Origin: Rhodovastum sp963714255 | Lineage (GTDB): Bacteria > Pseudomonadota > Alphaproteobacteria > Acetobacterales > Acetobacteraceae | Reading direction: 5' to 3' | Length of the DNA: 64,000 bases | NCBI GenBank assembly: GCA_963714255.1 | Contig: CAVQNU010000019.1 | Span: forward strand, 1 to 64,000 | Shown here: positions 1-8,436 of the stretch, in pieces | Position numbering within the stretch: position 1 is the stretch's first letter | Layout: each line of letters opens with the position of its first letter | The notes under the pieces: generated by a model | The model's database searches: none | What the model was told of the DNA's origin: nothing | The model's input: the letters and a program-made list of their open reading frames with translations, nothing else | Made by a program: the position numbers and the translations under genes

Positions 1-1264
1 GGCACGGCAGTGATTTCCCAGAATGCTGCCTTGGTGACCGGCCCGATGGCGAAAAACCGGCGCGAAATGGCACCGCCTCGGTTGCACAGGACACAGCAGA
101 CGGTCACGTCCAGGGCGAGCCGTAGCTCGCCGGGGCGCGCCAAGCCGGCTGTCAGCAAACTCTGCACCAACAGATTGGCCATCCGGTCGTAGTCGCACCC
201 CGGTCCAGAGCAGTTCACCACCGTCGCGCCCGCCAGCGTGCAGAGCGGCCGGTGTGCAGGCGAAGCTGACCGGCGGTCCGCACCGCCTCGATGCGGTCGG
301 CCACGACACCGGCCATGCGGTGGCGGAGCACGTCCCACCAGGGGCGCAGGTGCCGAAGGAAGCGCGCCTTGTCCACCGGCGAGAGCGTCCGTCAGATATC
401 CTGGAAGAAGGGGCGGAACCGGTCGACCACAGGACGCAAGTCCTCGCCGTTGGCGGTTGTCTGGCGTGCCTCCATCCGGAGAGATCGAGCGCGTTCAGGC
501 AGGCTTCCCGGCAGCGCCGTCGCGACGCTCGGTAGGTTGGGCATACTCCCGGCGCGCGGGCTGGGGGGCGCGCGCTGTCGCGGCAACAGCCCGCGGCGGG
601 AGAGCGCGTGGATCGGGCCGCAATGTCCCTGGTCCAGAAGCGATATTACCGCATCGACCATAGTCAGGCCGGTGCCAATCAGCCGGGCCGCCGCGTCTGC
701 GCCGATGCCGGCAAGCGCGCCGGGCGACCACGGATCGAGGCGGTGCAGGCAGCTGTCGAGAAATCCCGCTTCGGCTCCTGGCGGCGGCTCCGGCGGGAAA
801 TTGCCGATGGCGAGCACCGCCGGATCGGCGGCGAGCCGGCAATCGCCATCCAGCGTGAGCGTCAACCCAGCCACGGCCCTCGACAGGCCGCGCACATCGC
901 CGCGCAGCAGTTCCAGGCGGTTGTCGTTCTCGGGGGCCTCACTTCCTCGCGCGGCAAACAGTAGATATCGGCGCCGAATTGCCGACGCGGCACGAAGTCC
1001 TGCGCTGCCAGCGTCTCGCCGTTGGGCAGCCGGCGCATCCGTTCGACGAAGTGGCGGGGCCGGTCACGAAAGGCGCTCATGCGCGGCCGGCACATTCAGC
1101 AGATAGCTGGCATTGTCCATGGCGTAGGCCTGGCCATGGCCGAACCAGGTATTGCGCTCGATTAGAGCCATCCGGGTCAGGTCCGGACAACGGCGCAGCG
1201 GGGGCAGCGCCAGCAACGTACTGCTGACGCCGGCGCCGATGATCGCGATGGAAGGGCGGCGCAT
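1..1264 (-). pseudogene. FAD/NAD(P)-binding oxidoreductase pseudogene (COG4529-like), runs off left edge
   Basis: Reading leftward from an ATG at 1264, the product begins MRRPSIAIIGAGVSS, a dinucleotide-binding (GxGxxS) start typical of FAD-NAD(P)-binding proteins. The frame is lost near 1085 (LLNVPAA..), resumes in another frame (FRDRPRHFVERMRRLPNGE), changes again near 940, and then runs to an in-frame TGA at 392-394. Past that stop the same frame continues with family-like sequence (LSPVDKARFLRHLRPWWDV), so this stop looks like a Trp-to-stop change. Another shift near 235 leads to the family C-terminal segment (VVNCSGPGCDY..AIGPVTKAAFWEITAV), which reaches base 1. At least three frameshifts and one nonsense codon make it non-functional. 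The family resemblance is recalled, not searched. Confidence 0.75.
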
Positions 1265-1602
1265 GCGAGGCTCCTGCCGAGGATGCCGACAGACCAATCC
1301 TTCCTGATCGCGGTTGCGGCCGTCAAACGAACCCTCCCGGCGAGCGCGCCCATGCTGATTGCCGCCGTCGCGCACTGGACCGACGATCGTCTCGCGTTGA
1401 ACGGCTCTTCGCCAGGTGTCCACCCAGGACCGTCATTCGGTTCGCGGCGCTGCATCGCGGGCGGATCTGGGAGATCACGATGCAAGCGATACACGCGCTT
1501 GCTGCACCAGAGTAGCGTCACTTTCGCGCGACAGGACGCGCATTGCCTGCTTTGGCATGGCATCATCGGCGCGCACAATGGATCAGGGGAGAACTTGGCA
1601 CC
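1265..1602. other. Intergenic stretch upstream of dps
   Basis: No convincing gene is seen in either strand. It lies between the start of the broken FAD gene (minus strand) and the dps start (plus strand), so it should hold divergent promoters. No clear -35/-10 pair or operator was recognised. Confidence 0.5.
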
Positions 1603-2130
1603 ATGGCCCACGCACCCATACCACATGCCGTGCCGCCGCCACTTGCCACGCCCAGTGACCTCGGCGCCGTTGCGACCCGCGACATCGCGGCCGCCCTGAA
1701 CGGGGTGCTTGCCAACGTCTTCGCGCTTTACCTGAAGTCCAAGAATTTTCATTGGCATATGAGTGGACCGCATTTTCGCGACTACCATTTGTTGCTCGAC
1801 GAGCAGTCCGAGCAGATTTTTGCGATGACCGACGTGCTGGCGGAACGCGTGCGCAAGCTAGGTCACCTGACGCTGCATTCCATCGGCGAGATTGCGCGCA
1901 ATCAGCGGATCACGGACAACGACGCTCCCTACGTCACGCCCCAGGACATGCTCGCCGAACTGCGCGAGGACAACGGCGTGCTGGCGCAGCGGCTACGTGA
2001 GGCGCATGTGATGATCGATGACTTGAACGATGTGGCGACCGCAAGCCTGCTCGAGGTGTTCATCGACGAGACCGAGCGCCGCGCGTGGTTCCTGTATGAG
2101 GCAAGCCACATCTCGCCGCACGCGCGTTAG
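1603..2130 (+). CDS. dps: Dps-family ferritin-like DNA-protection protein
   Basis: 175-residue Dps/ferritin-like protein, expected to oxidise and store iron as a dodecamer and protect DNA in starvation or oxidative stress. Visible motifs are KNFHWHMSG, then FRDYHLLLDEQSEQIF: the His, Asp and Glu residues at the dimer-interface ferroxidase site of Dps. Length is typical (150-180 aa). The ATG at 1603 is chosen because AGGGGAGA sits about 11 bases upstream; an earlier in-frame ATG at 1543 would add a sequence unlike the family. It stands alone between two decayed genes, so it is probably one of the few intact genes in this accessory stretch. Confidence 0.9.
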   Translation: MAHAPIPHAVPPPLATPSDLGAVATRDIAAALNGVLANVFALYLKSKNFHWHMSGPHFRDYHLLLDEQSEQIFAMTDVLAERVRKLGHLTLHSIGEIARNQRITDNDAPYVTPQDMLAELREDNGVLAQRLREAHVMIDDLNDVATASLLEVFIDETERRAWFLYEASHISPHAR

Positions 2131-2263
2131 CCGTAAGCCCATCCAGAATACGACGGGCACGCTGGACTGATCCGTTGTCAGGATGCAGCGGATGCGTCGG
2201 GTGTAGCAACGCCTGGTTGCCACTGATGGTGACAGGCATCGGCTGGACCGGGTGGCCGCGGCA

Positions 2264-2675
2264 TCAAGCGATGGTTAATCTGGCTGCCGTCGGCGTGGGG
2301 GATTTTGCCCGCCACGAACGGCGCGGCGGGTTGCCTGCTTGAAAGAAGGCGGCGGTGGTAACGTCGAGGATGGCGCCGTGGTCGGCCTCGTTGTATTGGG
2401 TGACGAGCATGCCGGTGAAGATGCCTGCGTTGTTGTCGAGCGTGTCGATGCATCCGAACCGGATGATACCCTTCAAGGTTGCACGCTCGGCAGCCTTCCG
2501 ATCGGCAATGTGGCCTGCATCGGCGGCGATATCGTGATCGCCCGATGGCCTGATCGACTGCGCCGTCGCGACGGCCGGGTGGTTCCGGTTCCGAGACACC
2601 CGTACGACGGCTCGCCGATGGCCGGTGACGTGCCGGTCAAGAGGGTGCCCTTCTGTTCATTGCCATTGGTGCCCT
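2264..2675 (-). pseudogene. Short-chain dehydrogenase remnant with internal deletion
   Basis: On the minus strand, pieces of an SDR protein are visible in order: an N-terminal TG..P.IG segment (GTLLTGTSPAIGE) near 2630, then in another frame IIRFGCIDTLDNNAGIF (the NNAG motif) and YNEADHGAILDVTTAAFF. The sequence then jumps, with a frame change, directly to the family C-terminus AAPFVAGKIPHADGSQI. The catalytic YxxxK region and roughly 100 residues are missing. A large internal deletion plus at least two frameshifts mark it as dead. It probably encoded a quinone-type or generic SDR oxidoreductase; the substrate cannot be told. Confidence 0.7.
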
Positions 2676-2936
2676 CTCGTATGATTCCAACCGCAGATGA
2701 ACGGTAACAGACGCGACATTCGTCTCTCACCGCATCCAAGTTGTGGGAGGGGGTTACCGGCGAACATAGACGCCTTTCGGCAGACGGTTTTCGCCGCGCC
2801 ATTTGGCGTGGCTGACCTGCCCGGTTGTGATTCGGCGAGGAAAAAGGTCCCGCATGGAGGGGTGATCGGCGTCCAAACGGGACCTCTCTGCTGATGGGGT
2901 TCATGATGGCTCTCTGGGATGAGGGGCAGGATTGGG
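2676..2936. other. Intergenic remnant between SDR pseudogene and IS21 fragment
   Basis: No gene is recognised. It may contain the left end of the IS21-type element whose istA starts at 2937, but no terminal inverted repeat could be matched because the right end of the element is gone. Confidence 0.35.
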
Positions 2937-3151
2937 ATGCTGGTGATGGGGACGGTCGCGCGGATGCGACGGGCGCATTTTGGTCAGGGCAAGAAGATCA
3001 AGGAGATCTGCCGGGAACTGCGGGTTTCACGCAAGGTCGTCCGCAAGGTCGTTCGGTCGGATGAGACGGAGTTCCGCTACAAACGGGAGGAGCCGCCGCT
3101 GCCACGGATTGGTCCGTGTCAGGAGCACCTCGACAAGCTGCTTGCGGACGC
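2937..3151 (+). pseudogene. istA: IS21-family transposase IstA, N-terminal fragment
   Basis: The start MLVMGTVARMRRAHFGQGK, followed by an HTH segment (IKEICRELRVSRKVVRKVVR) and RYKREEPPLPRIG, is characteristic of the IstA N-terminus of IS21 elements. Similarity stops after about 70 residues (LDKLLAD). The DDE catalytic domain and istB are absent. The reading frame runs on to 3254, but beyond about 3152 the DNA is the antisense of an acoA gene fragment, so this is a clean recombination junction. It is inert as a transposase. Confidence 0.75.
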
Positions 3152-3373
3152 CTTGGCGATGCAGTGGCCATGGCCGCGATGCGTGCTGGCGATGCTGTCG
3201 CACTCGCCGAGATGCATGCAGACCCTGACCGCCGACGCTTCTTCCCCAGCGTAGAGATGCACGAAACCAGGGATCTCGCCGGTCGCGAACTCAACGTGCA
3301 GCCGCTCCTCGAAATCGCGGATCAGCCGCATCGTCCGATAGGCACGCAGCAGGTTCTCACGGTTGAGCTGCAT
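3152..3373 (-). pseudogene. acoA: Acetoin/pyruvate dehydrogenase E1 alpha (acoA-like), 5' fragment
   Basis: Starting at an ATG at 3373 with a good GGGAGG ribosome-binding site 8 bases upstream, the frame encodes the N-terminus of a thiamine-diphosphate-dependent E1 alpha subunit: LLRAYRTMRLIRDFEERLH, GEIPGFVHLYAGEEA and STHRGHGHCIAK are all diagnostic. About 74 residues are intact; the match ends exactly where the IS21 istA fragment begins on the other strand. The rest of the gene (about 250 residues) and the E1 beta partner are missing from the window. It was probably truncated by IS21-mediated deletion. Confidence 0.8.
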
Positions 3374-3504
3374 GGCGTCGCCTCCCATTTCAGTTTTCTT
3401 GGTTTGCAAACACGACACACGGCGCTGGCCGGTCTGCAAACTCTGCAAACACTGTGGCGACGGTCCGGACTCTTTGGGTGCCGAGCGGCAGCCCGAACGA
3501 CCTT

Positions 3505-3645
3505 GCACCCGGAAGTCGCGCCGTCGCTCCCCGCTGATCCAGTGGCGATGGCGCGGTTCTGCGCCGGCGAGGCCGAGGCCGGACGCGCGCCGGCGACGAT
3601 CGCACGGCGGCTGGCCGCGCGCATTACGCCGCCCTCTCAGACCAC
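3505..3645 (+). pseudogene. Tyrosine-recombinase/integrase core-binding fragment
   Basis: A short stretch reads PSLPADPVAMARFCAGEAE followed by AGRAPATIARRLAA, the pattern of the SAM-like core-binding domain of phage-type integrases. Family features before and after are missing, and the frame then continues as unrelated sequence. It is a scrap of a former integrase, consistent with the mobile-element debris on both sides. Identification rests on about 40 residues only. Confidence 0.45.
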
Positions 3646-3756
3646 GCAGCGAAAGATGTGCAGGTCGTCGAGGTTCATCATTCTCATATCGCGAAGCGTA
3701 TGTCCCGAGAATTCAATTTTCAACGCCGCTGGGAACGTGCTTCATCCGGGCCGGTC

Positions 3757-4989
3757 ATGAGCGCCGAACCTGTTCCGAGCCCCACCCTTCGCTCTCCAAC
3801 ATGGCTCGTCGTCGCCAGCGGCGTCGTCGCCCTTGCTGCCGCCATGGGTGTCGGGCGGTTCGCCTTCACGCCGCTGCTGCCGCTGATGCTGCGCGACGGC
3901 ACGCTGAGCGCCGCCAGCGGTGCCGGATGGGCAGCGGCTAACTATGGAGGGTATCTCGCCGGTGCCCTGACCGCCGCCTGGTTTGCCAGCGCCCCGCGGC
4001 ACGGTTTGCAGCTGGCCCTGCGCGGCGTGGCGCTGACCACGCTGGCCGGCGCGTGCGTCAGTGGCGAGGCGACGGCCTTCCTCGGCCTCGGGCTGCGCGC
4101 CGCCGCCGGCGTCTTCAGCGCCTGGGCGCTGGTCTGCGCGAGCAGCTGGTGCCTGGCCGAACTGGCCCGGCGGCATGCTCCGCAACTCGGCGCCTGGATC
4201 TACACCGGCGTCGGCCTGGGCATCGCGCTGGCCGGCATTCTCTCCTGGCTTGGCGGGCGGCAGCCGGCCAGCTGGCTATGGCTGGAGCTGGGGCTGGCTG
4301 CCGCTGCGGGCGCCGCGTTCGTCGGGATTGGCTTGCGCGGCCGGAACACGGCGCCTGCCCCGGCCGCGCCAGGCGCTGCGGCGGCGCCTGTGCACGGCAG
4401 GCGCCAGGGACACCTGGCCCTGGTGCTTTGCTACGGCACGTTCGGCTTCGGCTACATCGTGCCGGCCACCTTCCTGCCCGCCATGGCCCGGCAGCTGGCC
4501 GCCGATCCCCTGGTGTTTGGTTTAACCTGGCCGCTTTTCGGATTGGCGGCTGCCCTGTCCGTCGCAGCCGTCGCGCGATGGCTGGCGCACTGGCCGCGCG
4601 CGAAGGTCTGGGCGCTGGCGCAGGCTGCGATGGCGCTCGGCACCGCCCTGCCCCTCGCGACGCCGACCCTGTGGAGCCTGGCCGCATCGGCCGTGTTGGT
4701 GGGCGGGACATTCATGGTGGTCACCACGGCCGGCCTGCAACTGGCACGCGAGCAGACCCCGGCGAACCCGACTCCGCTGCTGGCACGCATGACGGTGGCA
4801 TTCGCGACCGGGCAGATCGCGGGCCCGCTCCTCGTTCGCTGCCTCGGACCGGGCAGCTGGGCCGGCTGGGATGCCCTCGCCTGGGCCAACGCCGCAGCCA
4901 CGGTGCTGCTGGCGCTCACCTCGGCCTGGCTGTGGCGCGCGGCCGAACCTTCCCACGCACCACTGCTGCACGTCCGATCCCAAAAATAA
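3757..4989 (+). CDS. YbfB/YjiJ-family MFS transporter
   Basis: A 410-residue, very hydrophobic protein with about 12 predicted membrane segments. The opening segment LAAAMGVGRFAFTPLLPLM is the signature of the YbfB/YjiJ (MFS_4) group of major facilitator transporters, whose substrates are largely unknown. The ATG at 3757 is chosen because the product then begins just before the first membrane helix; an ATG at 3700 in the same frame would add 19 polar residues. No operon partner is seen. GC-rich codon use matches the chromosome, so it is probably native although its neighbours are debris. Confidence 0.85.
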   Translation: MSAEPVPSPTLRSPTWLVVASGVVALAAAMGVGRFAFTPLLPLMLRDGTLSAASGAGWAAANYGGYLAGALTAAWFASAPRHGLQLALRGVALTTLAGACVSGEATAFLGLGLRAAAGVFSAWALVCASSWCLAELARRHAPQLGAWIYTGVGLGIALAGILSWLGGRQPASWLWLELGLAAAAGAAFVGIGLRGRNTAPAPAAPGAAAAPVHGRRQGHLALVLCYGTFGFGYIVPATFLPAMARQLAADPLVFGLTWPLFGLAAALSVAAVARWLAHWPRAKVWALAQAAMALGTALPLATPTLWSLAASAVLVGGTFMVVTTAGLQLAREQTPANPTPLLARMTVAFATGQIAGPLLVRCLGPGSWAGWDALAWANAAATVLLALTSAWLWRAAEPSHAPLLHVRSQK

Positions 4990-5407
4990 GCGTGCCACTT
5001 CGGCCGCTTTCCCGCTGTGCCACGGTTCTCTGGACGGAGGGTAATCCCCGCTGTCAGGCTTGGGCAGAATCTGTGGCCAAAGCGCGCCGCGGCGCGCTTA
5101 AACCCCGCAACGGATTCCAAGCCGGCCCCCTCCCGCCGGTTTCCATACGGCGGCGTTATGCAACACGGAACATGGCGGTCGTCGCCGGCGATTGCGTATT
5201 AGCAATAACTCCCGAAGGATCGTCCCGTCCCCCCGCAGCCGTGAGTGGCGCTTCCGTGACCTGCGGTAGTACCGCTGCGGCTCCCGGCCATTCGAGGATT
5301 TACGTAAACTGAAGCGGCGTTCCCTGGACATCCCGCGCGGAGGCGCAAGGACAACGTCGCCACTAACCCTCTTTCTGGGAAAGTTCCTTGGTCTTTCCTG
5401 CCGCCTG
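4990..5407. other. Region upstream of small membrane ORF
   Basis: No separate gene is recognised. In the frame of the ORF at 5408 there is open sequence back to about 5290 (including TLFLGKFLGLSCRLM just before the ATG) that resembles a membrane-protein N-terminus. The true start may therefore be upstream with a non-ATG codon, or the 5' end may be damaged. Confidence 0.4.
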
Positions 5408-5755
5408 ATGTGCGGCGTGCTGGTGGCCAGGCCCAATGTGTCCCTGGAGGCGATCAACGCGATGATGGAAAGCCCCGGGCTGATTCGCGTCACAGGCATC
5501 TTTACCATGGCTGGCGGCGCGGCTCTGGTGGTCGGCCACAATGTTTGCTCAGGCGGAGCTTTACCCGTTGCCGTAACGGTGTTGCGCTGGTTGACGCTGA
5601 TCAAGGGCGTCGCCTTGATGGCGACACCGCCACGTGCGCTGATCGCCTTTTGCCAGGCGCTGAACTATCCGGCGTGGTTCCGCCATTCCATAGCGGTGGC
5701 GCTGGTGTTTCGCGCGTGGCTGACGGTAACGGCATTCCTGGCCGGACCGAGATGA
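5408..5755 (+). CDS. Small predicted membrane protein, function unknown
   Basis: A 115-residue product with three hydrophobic stretches: LIRVTGIFTMAGGAALVVGH around residues 25-45, a central one, and a C-terminal one ending AVALVFRAWLTVTAFLAG. The sequence MMESPGL..GIFTMAGGAALVVGHN gives the impression of a conserved small inner-membrane protein, but no family name can be supported. The upstream in-frame sequence also looks protein-like, so the first helix may be missing from the ATG-initiated form. It could be a 5'-damaged gene. Confidence 0.5.
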   Translation: MCGVLVARPNVSLEAINAMMESPGLIRVTGIFTMAGGAALVVGHNVCSGGALPVAVTVLRWLTLIKGVALMATPPRALIAFCQALNYPAWFRHSIAVALVFRAWLTVTAFLAGPR

Positions 5756-6206
5756 TACGCCAGCCCCGGCGGAACGTTTTGCCGGTCTGTTCGGCGGCGT
5801 CGGGCGGCGCCGCGGCGGGCGCCGTCACCCACTGACGGGGCATCGGCGACCGTATGCGTCCGGTGGCCGCCCTCGAACGTCTGACTGGCCGCCGCCCGGG
5901 TGGCCGAAGGTTTGGTGTTCCGCCGTATGCCGGCCGGCGGCCCTGGCAACGGCCACGACCTGGCGTTGTTCGGCGGGCATTCGCTGCGGAAACCCTCCAG
6001 AACCGGCGCTCTACCCTGGCCGGTCATTCCGACAAGCCGGGCAGGCAACACCAAGGGAACCGCGGATGACTCGGCGCGCGGTGGAGTGCTGGATTTGTTC
6101 TCCTCCGGATTCTGGACGGTCTCGCTCCAAAAATTTCGGAACAGGGGCTTGCATACGAGTAGGTTTCGATATATCTAAGACGTGTTGAAAATCACACGGA
6201 GACATC
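5756..6206. other. Intergenic stretch upstream of padR
   Basis: About 450 bases with no recognisable gene. The last 30 bases before 6207 hold the padR leader with a CACGGAGAC ribosome-binding site. An AT-richer patch (about 6120-6190, with TTTCGATATATCTAAGA) is a plausible promoter or operator zone for padR autoregulation, but no exact site was defined. Confidence 0.35.
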
Positions 6207-6809
6207 ATGCCTCATAGACATCATCACCACTGCGAGCGGCTGCATGGCGGCCACGCCCGGCGCTTCGCCCGCGGCGCGCACGGGCTGGACGGTCCCCATG
6301 TCAGCCACGGGCGGCATGGCCGCGGAGGCGGTGGCCGCCAAGGGCTCGGCCGCTTCTTCGCGCATGGCGACCTGCGGTTAGTGATCCTGCACCTGATCGC
6401 CGAGAAGCCCCGGTACGGCTACGAACTCATCAAGGCCATCGAGGAGCGCGTGGGAGGCGCCTACAGCCCCAGTCCGGGGGTCGTCTATCCAACCCTGACC
6501 ATGCTTGAGGAACTCGGATACGTGACGGTCAGCACCGGCGAAGGCGGCTCGAAGAAGCTGCACGCAATTACCCCGGAGGGGCAGGTGTATCTCGACGCCA
6601 ACCGGCCGGCGGTGGACGCGCTGCTCGCGCGAATGGACGAGGCCGGCCGCATGCATGCGGGCGGACCCGCGCCCCAGGTCTTGCGCGCGGCGGAGAACCT
6701 CAAGCTCGCGTTGCGGCTGCGCCTCGCGCGCGGTCCGTTGACCGAGGAGCAGGCCAATGCCGTGGCGGCCGCGCTCGACGCCGCCGCCACCAGCGTGGAG
6801 CGGAGTTGA
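6207..6809 (+). CDS. PadR-family transcriptional regulator with His-rich N-terminus
   Basis: 200 residues. The first 55 or so are rich in His, Gly and Arg (MPHRHHHHCERLHGG..), a possible metal-binding tail. The PadR winged-helix domain follows: DLRLVILHLIAEKPRYGYEL, then a recognition region (GAYSPSPGVVYPTLTMLEEL) and a beta wing, with a C-terminal dimerising helix. PadR proteins usually repress a neighbouring gene in response to a ligand or metal. Those with a His-rich head often sit beside siderophore-interacting (ferric reductase-like) genes, but here the downstream sequence is an IS5-type fragment, so the expected partner is absent. GGAGAC lies 6-12 bases before the ATG. Confidence 0.88.
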   Translation: MPHRHHHHCERLHGGHARRFARGAHGLDGPHVSHGRHGRGGGGRQGLGRFFAHGDLRLVILHLIAEKPRYGYELIKAIEERVGGAYSPSPGVVYPTLTMLEELGYVTVSTGEGGSKKLHAITPEGQVYLDANRPAVDALLARMDEAGRMHAGGPAPQVLRAAENLKLALRLRLARGPLTEEQANAVAAALDAAATSVERS

Positions 6810-6811
6810 CA

Positions 6812-7053
6812 GACACGCAGCCCGTCGTCCGGTGCGGCGGGAAATGCTTCGGCAGCATCCGCCATGGACTGCCGCCACGCAGCAGGGAAGAGATAGCGTT
6901 CATCACCGCGCGCATCGGCCGGAACCGGCGGCGGCCGGTCTTCGCGGGTGGCGGGAGCAGCGGCGCAAGCAACTGCCATGCGGCACCGGTCAGATCGCTG
7001 GGGTCGCGGAGGTCATCTCGGGCATGCTCTGCCCAGGTTTGCGGTGTCCACAT
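6812..7053 (-). pseudogene. IS5-family transposase N-terminal fragment
   Basis: On the minus strand from an ATG at 7053 the product reads DPSDLTGAAWQLLAPLLPPP, then RRRFRPMRAVMNAISSLLRGG and PWRMLPKHFPPHRT. This is the DUF4096-type N-terminal domain of small IS5-group transposases. After PPHRT the match ends and the sequence runs into the 3' end of padR on the opposite strand. The DDE domain is missing. It probably removed the gene that once followed padR. Confidence 0.75.
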
Positions 7054-7144
7054 CGGCAGCGCAAGCCAGCTACGGCAGGCGCCCCCGACACCGGTCATCG
7101 GCAACGGCTGCCCGCATAAGGCGACCGTCGCCGCGTCTCCCCTC

Positions 7145-8410
7145 TCACCGCGGCAGCAACCGCTGCACCTCGTGCGCCATGGTCTTCAGCGCCCCCTCCG
7201 GCGTGGCCTTCTGCTCGACCAGCAGGGCCAGGTTGTCGACGATGGTCTGCGTCACCTTCACGCCGTTGTTACCGGGGAAGGAATACCAGGGGATCATCAG
7301 GCCCATCTGGTCACGGCCGGCGCGGAACAGCGGGTTCTTGTCGTAGAACTCCGCCAGATAACGCGGGTCCTTCGGCGCCAGTTCGTTGTTCGGCACATAG
7401 CCGGTGCCCGGCACCACCACCGAGGCGCCGAACGGGCCAGCGGCGAACTTGATGAAACGATAGACGGCTGCTTGCTTTTTCGCGTCCGTCGTAAACATCA
7501 CCGCGGCGTTGCCGCCGGTGGGCAGGCGGCCGCGAACCGGGTCGATCACCGGCATGGCGGTAGTGCGCAGAGCGAACTTGTCGCCCACGCCGTTGATCAG
7601 CGAGCGCAGCGCGCCGGTGGTCCAGAAGAACAGCCCGACCTTGCCGGCGGTGAAACCCTGTACCGCGGCATCGGTGGTCATCGCCGGCATATGGCCCTGC
7701 TTGACCATGCGGTCGATGAGCCGCAGCGAGGCCAGCCCCTCCGGCCCATCGAAGGCCACTTTCTTCTCGTCAGGCGTCAGCATAGTCCCGCCATAGCCGA
7801 ACAGCAGGGCGGAGAACATCCAGTCATCGCCCTGCCAGCGATACGACATGCCGATGATGCCGTCTTGCGGGGCGTCGATTTTCGCCGCCAGCGCCAGCAC
7901 GTCGTCCCAGTTTTTCGGCGGATGGTCCGGATCGCCGCCGGCTTTCTTCACCAGATCGGCGTTGTAGTAGAAAATCGGGTTCGAGGTGGCGAAGGCCAGA
8001 CCCATCTGCTTGCCGCCGAACCGGGCCAGCGCCAGCAGCCGGTCGGAGAAGCCCTCGGCGGCCAGGTTGCCGTCGCGGGCGATGAACGGAGCGAGATCCA
8101 CACCCACGCCGCGCTCGGCCAGCACGCGCAACCGGTTCAGGCCGATGAAGCTGACATCGGGCATCTCCGCCGTGCCGGCCTCGCGCAGCATGAGCTGCAG
8201 CCCGTCCTCATAGGTCGGCGAGGGGCTGGCGAAGGTGATCTTCACCTCCGGGTTCTGGCGCATGTATTCGGCCGAGATGCGGTCCATGACGTTCTTGAAG
8301 AACCCCGGCATGGGGTAATGGACCACAATCTCGGTGGTCTCGGCCCGTGCCGACAGGGAAAAAAGCGCCATCGCCACGGCGGCAACGGCCAGGAGAAAAC
8401 GGCGCGGCAT
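7145..8410 (-). CDS. ugpB: ABC transporter extracellular substrate-binding protein (UgpB-like)
   Basis: 421 residues with a Sec signal peptide (MPRRFLLAVAAVAMALFSLSARA). The mature part (ETTEIVVHYPMPGFFKNVMD..) is a family-1 extracellular solute-binding protein, related to binders of sugars or glycerol-3-phosphate. It is the last gene of a five-gene operon: phosphoesterase, ATPase, two permeases, binder. The ATG at 8410 follows a GAGGGTTCC ribosome-binding region. It should capture substrate in the periplasm and deliver it to the two permeases. The presence of a phosphoesterase in the operon favours a glycerophospho-type substrate, but the ligand cannot be read from sequence. Confidence 0.88.
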   Translation of the reverse strand: MPRRFLLAVAAVAMALFSLSARAETTEIVVHYPMPGFFKNVMDRISAEYMRQNPEVKITFASPSPTYEDGLQLMLREAGTAEMPDVSFIGLNRLRVLAERGVGVDLAPFIARDGNLAAEGFSDRLLALARFGGKQMGLAFATSNPIFYYNADLVKKAGGDPDHPPKNWDDVLALAAKIDAPQDGIIGMSYRWQGDDWMFSALLFGYGGTMLTPDEKKVAFDGPEGLASLRLIDRMVKQGHMPAMTTDAAVQGFTAGKVGLFFWTTGALRSLINGVGDKFALRTTAMPVIDPVRGRLPTGGNAAVMFTTDAKKQAAVYRFIKFAAGPFGASVVVPGTGYVPNNELAPKDPRYLAEFYDKNPLFRAGRDQMGLMIPWYSFPGNNGVKVTQTIVDNLALLVEQKATPEGALKTMAHEVQRLLPR

Positions 8411-8436
8411 GCAGGAACCCTCGTGTTGCGGTTGCA

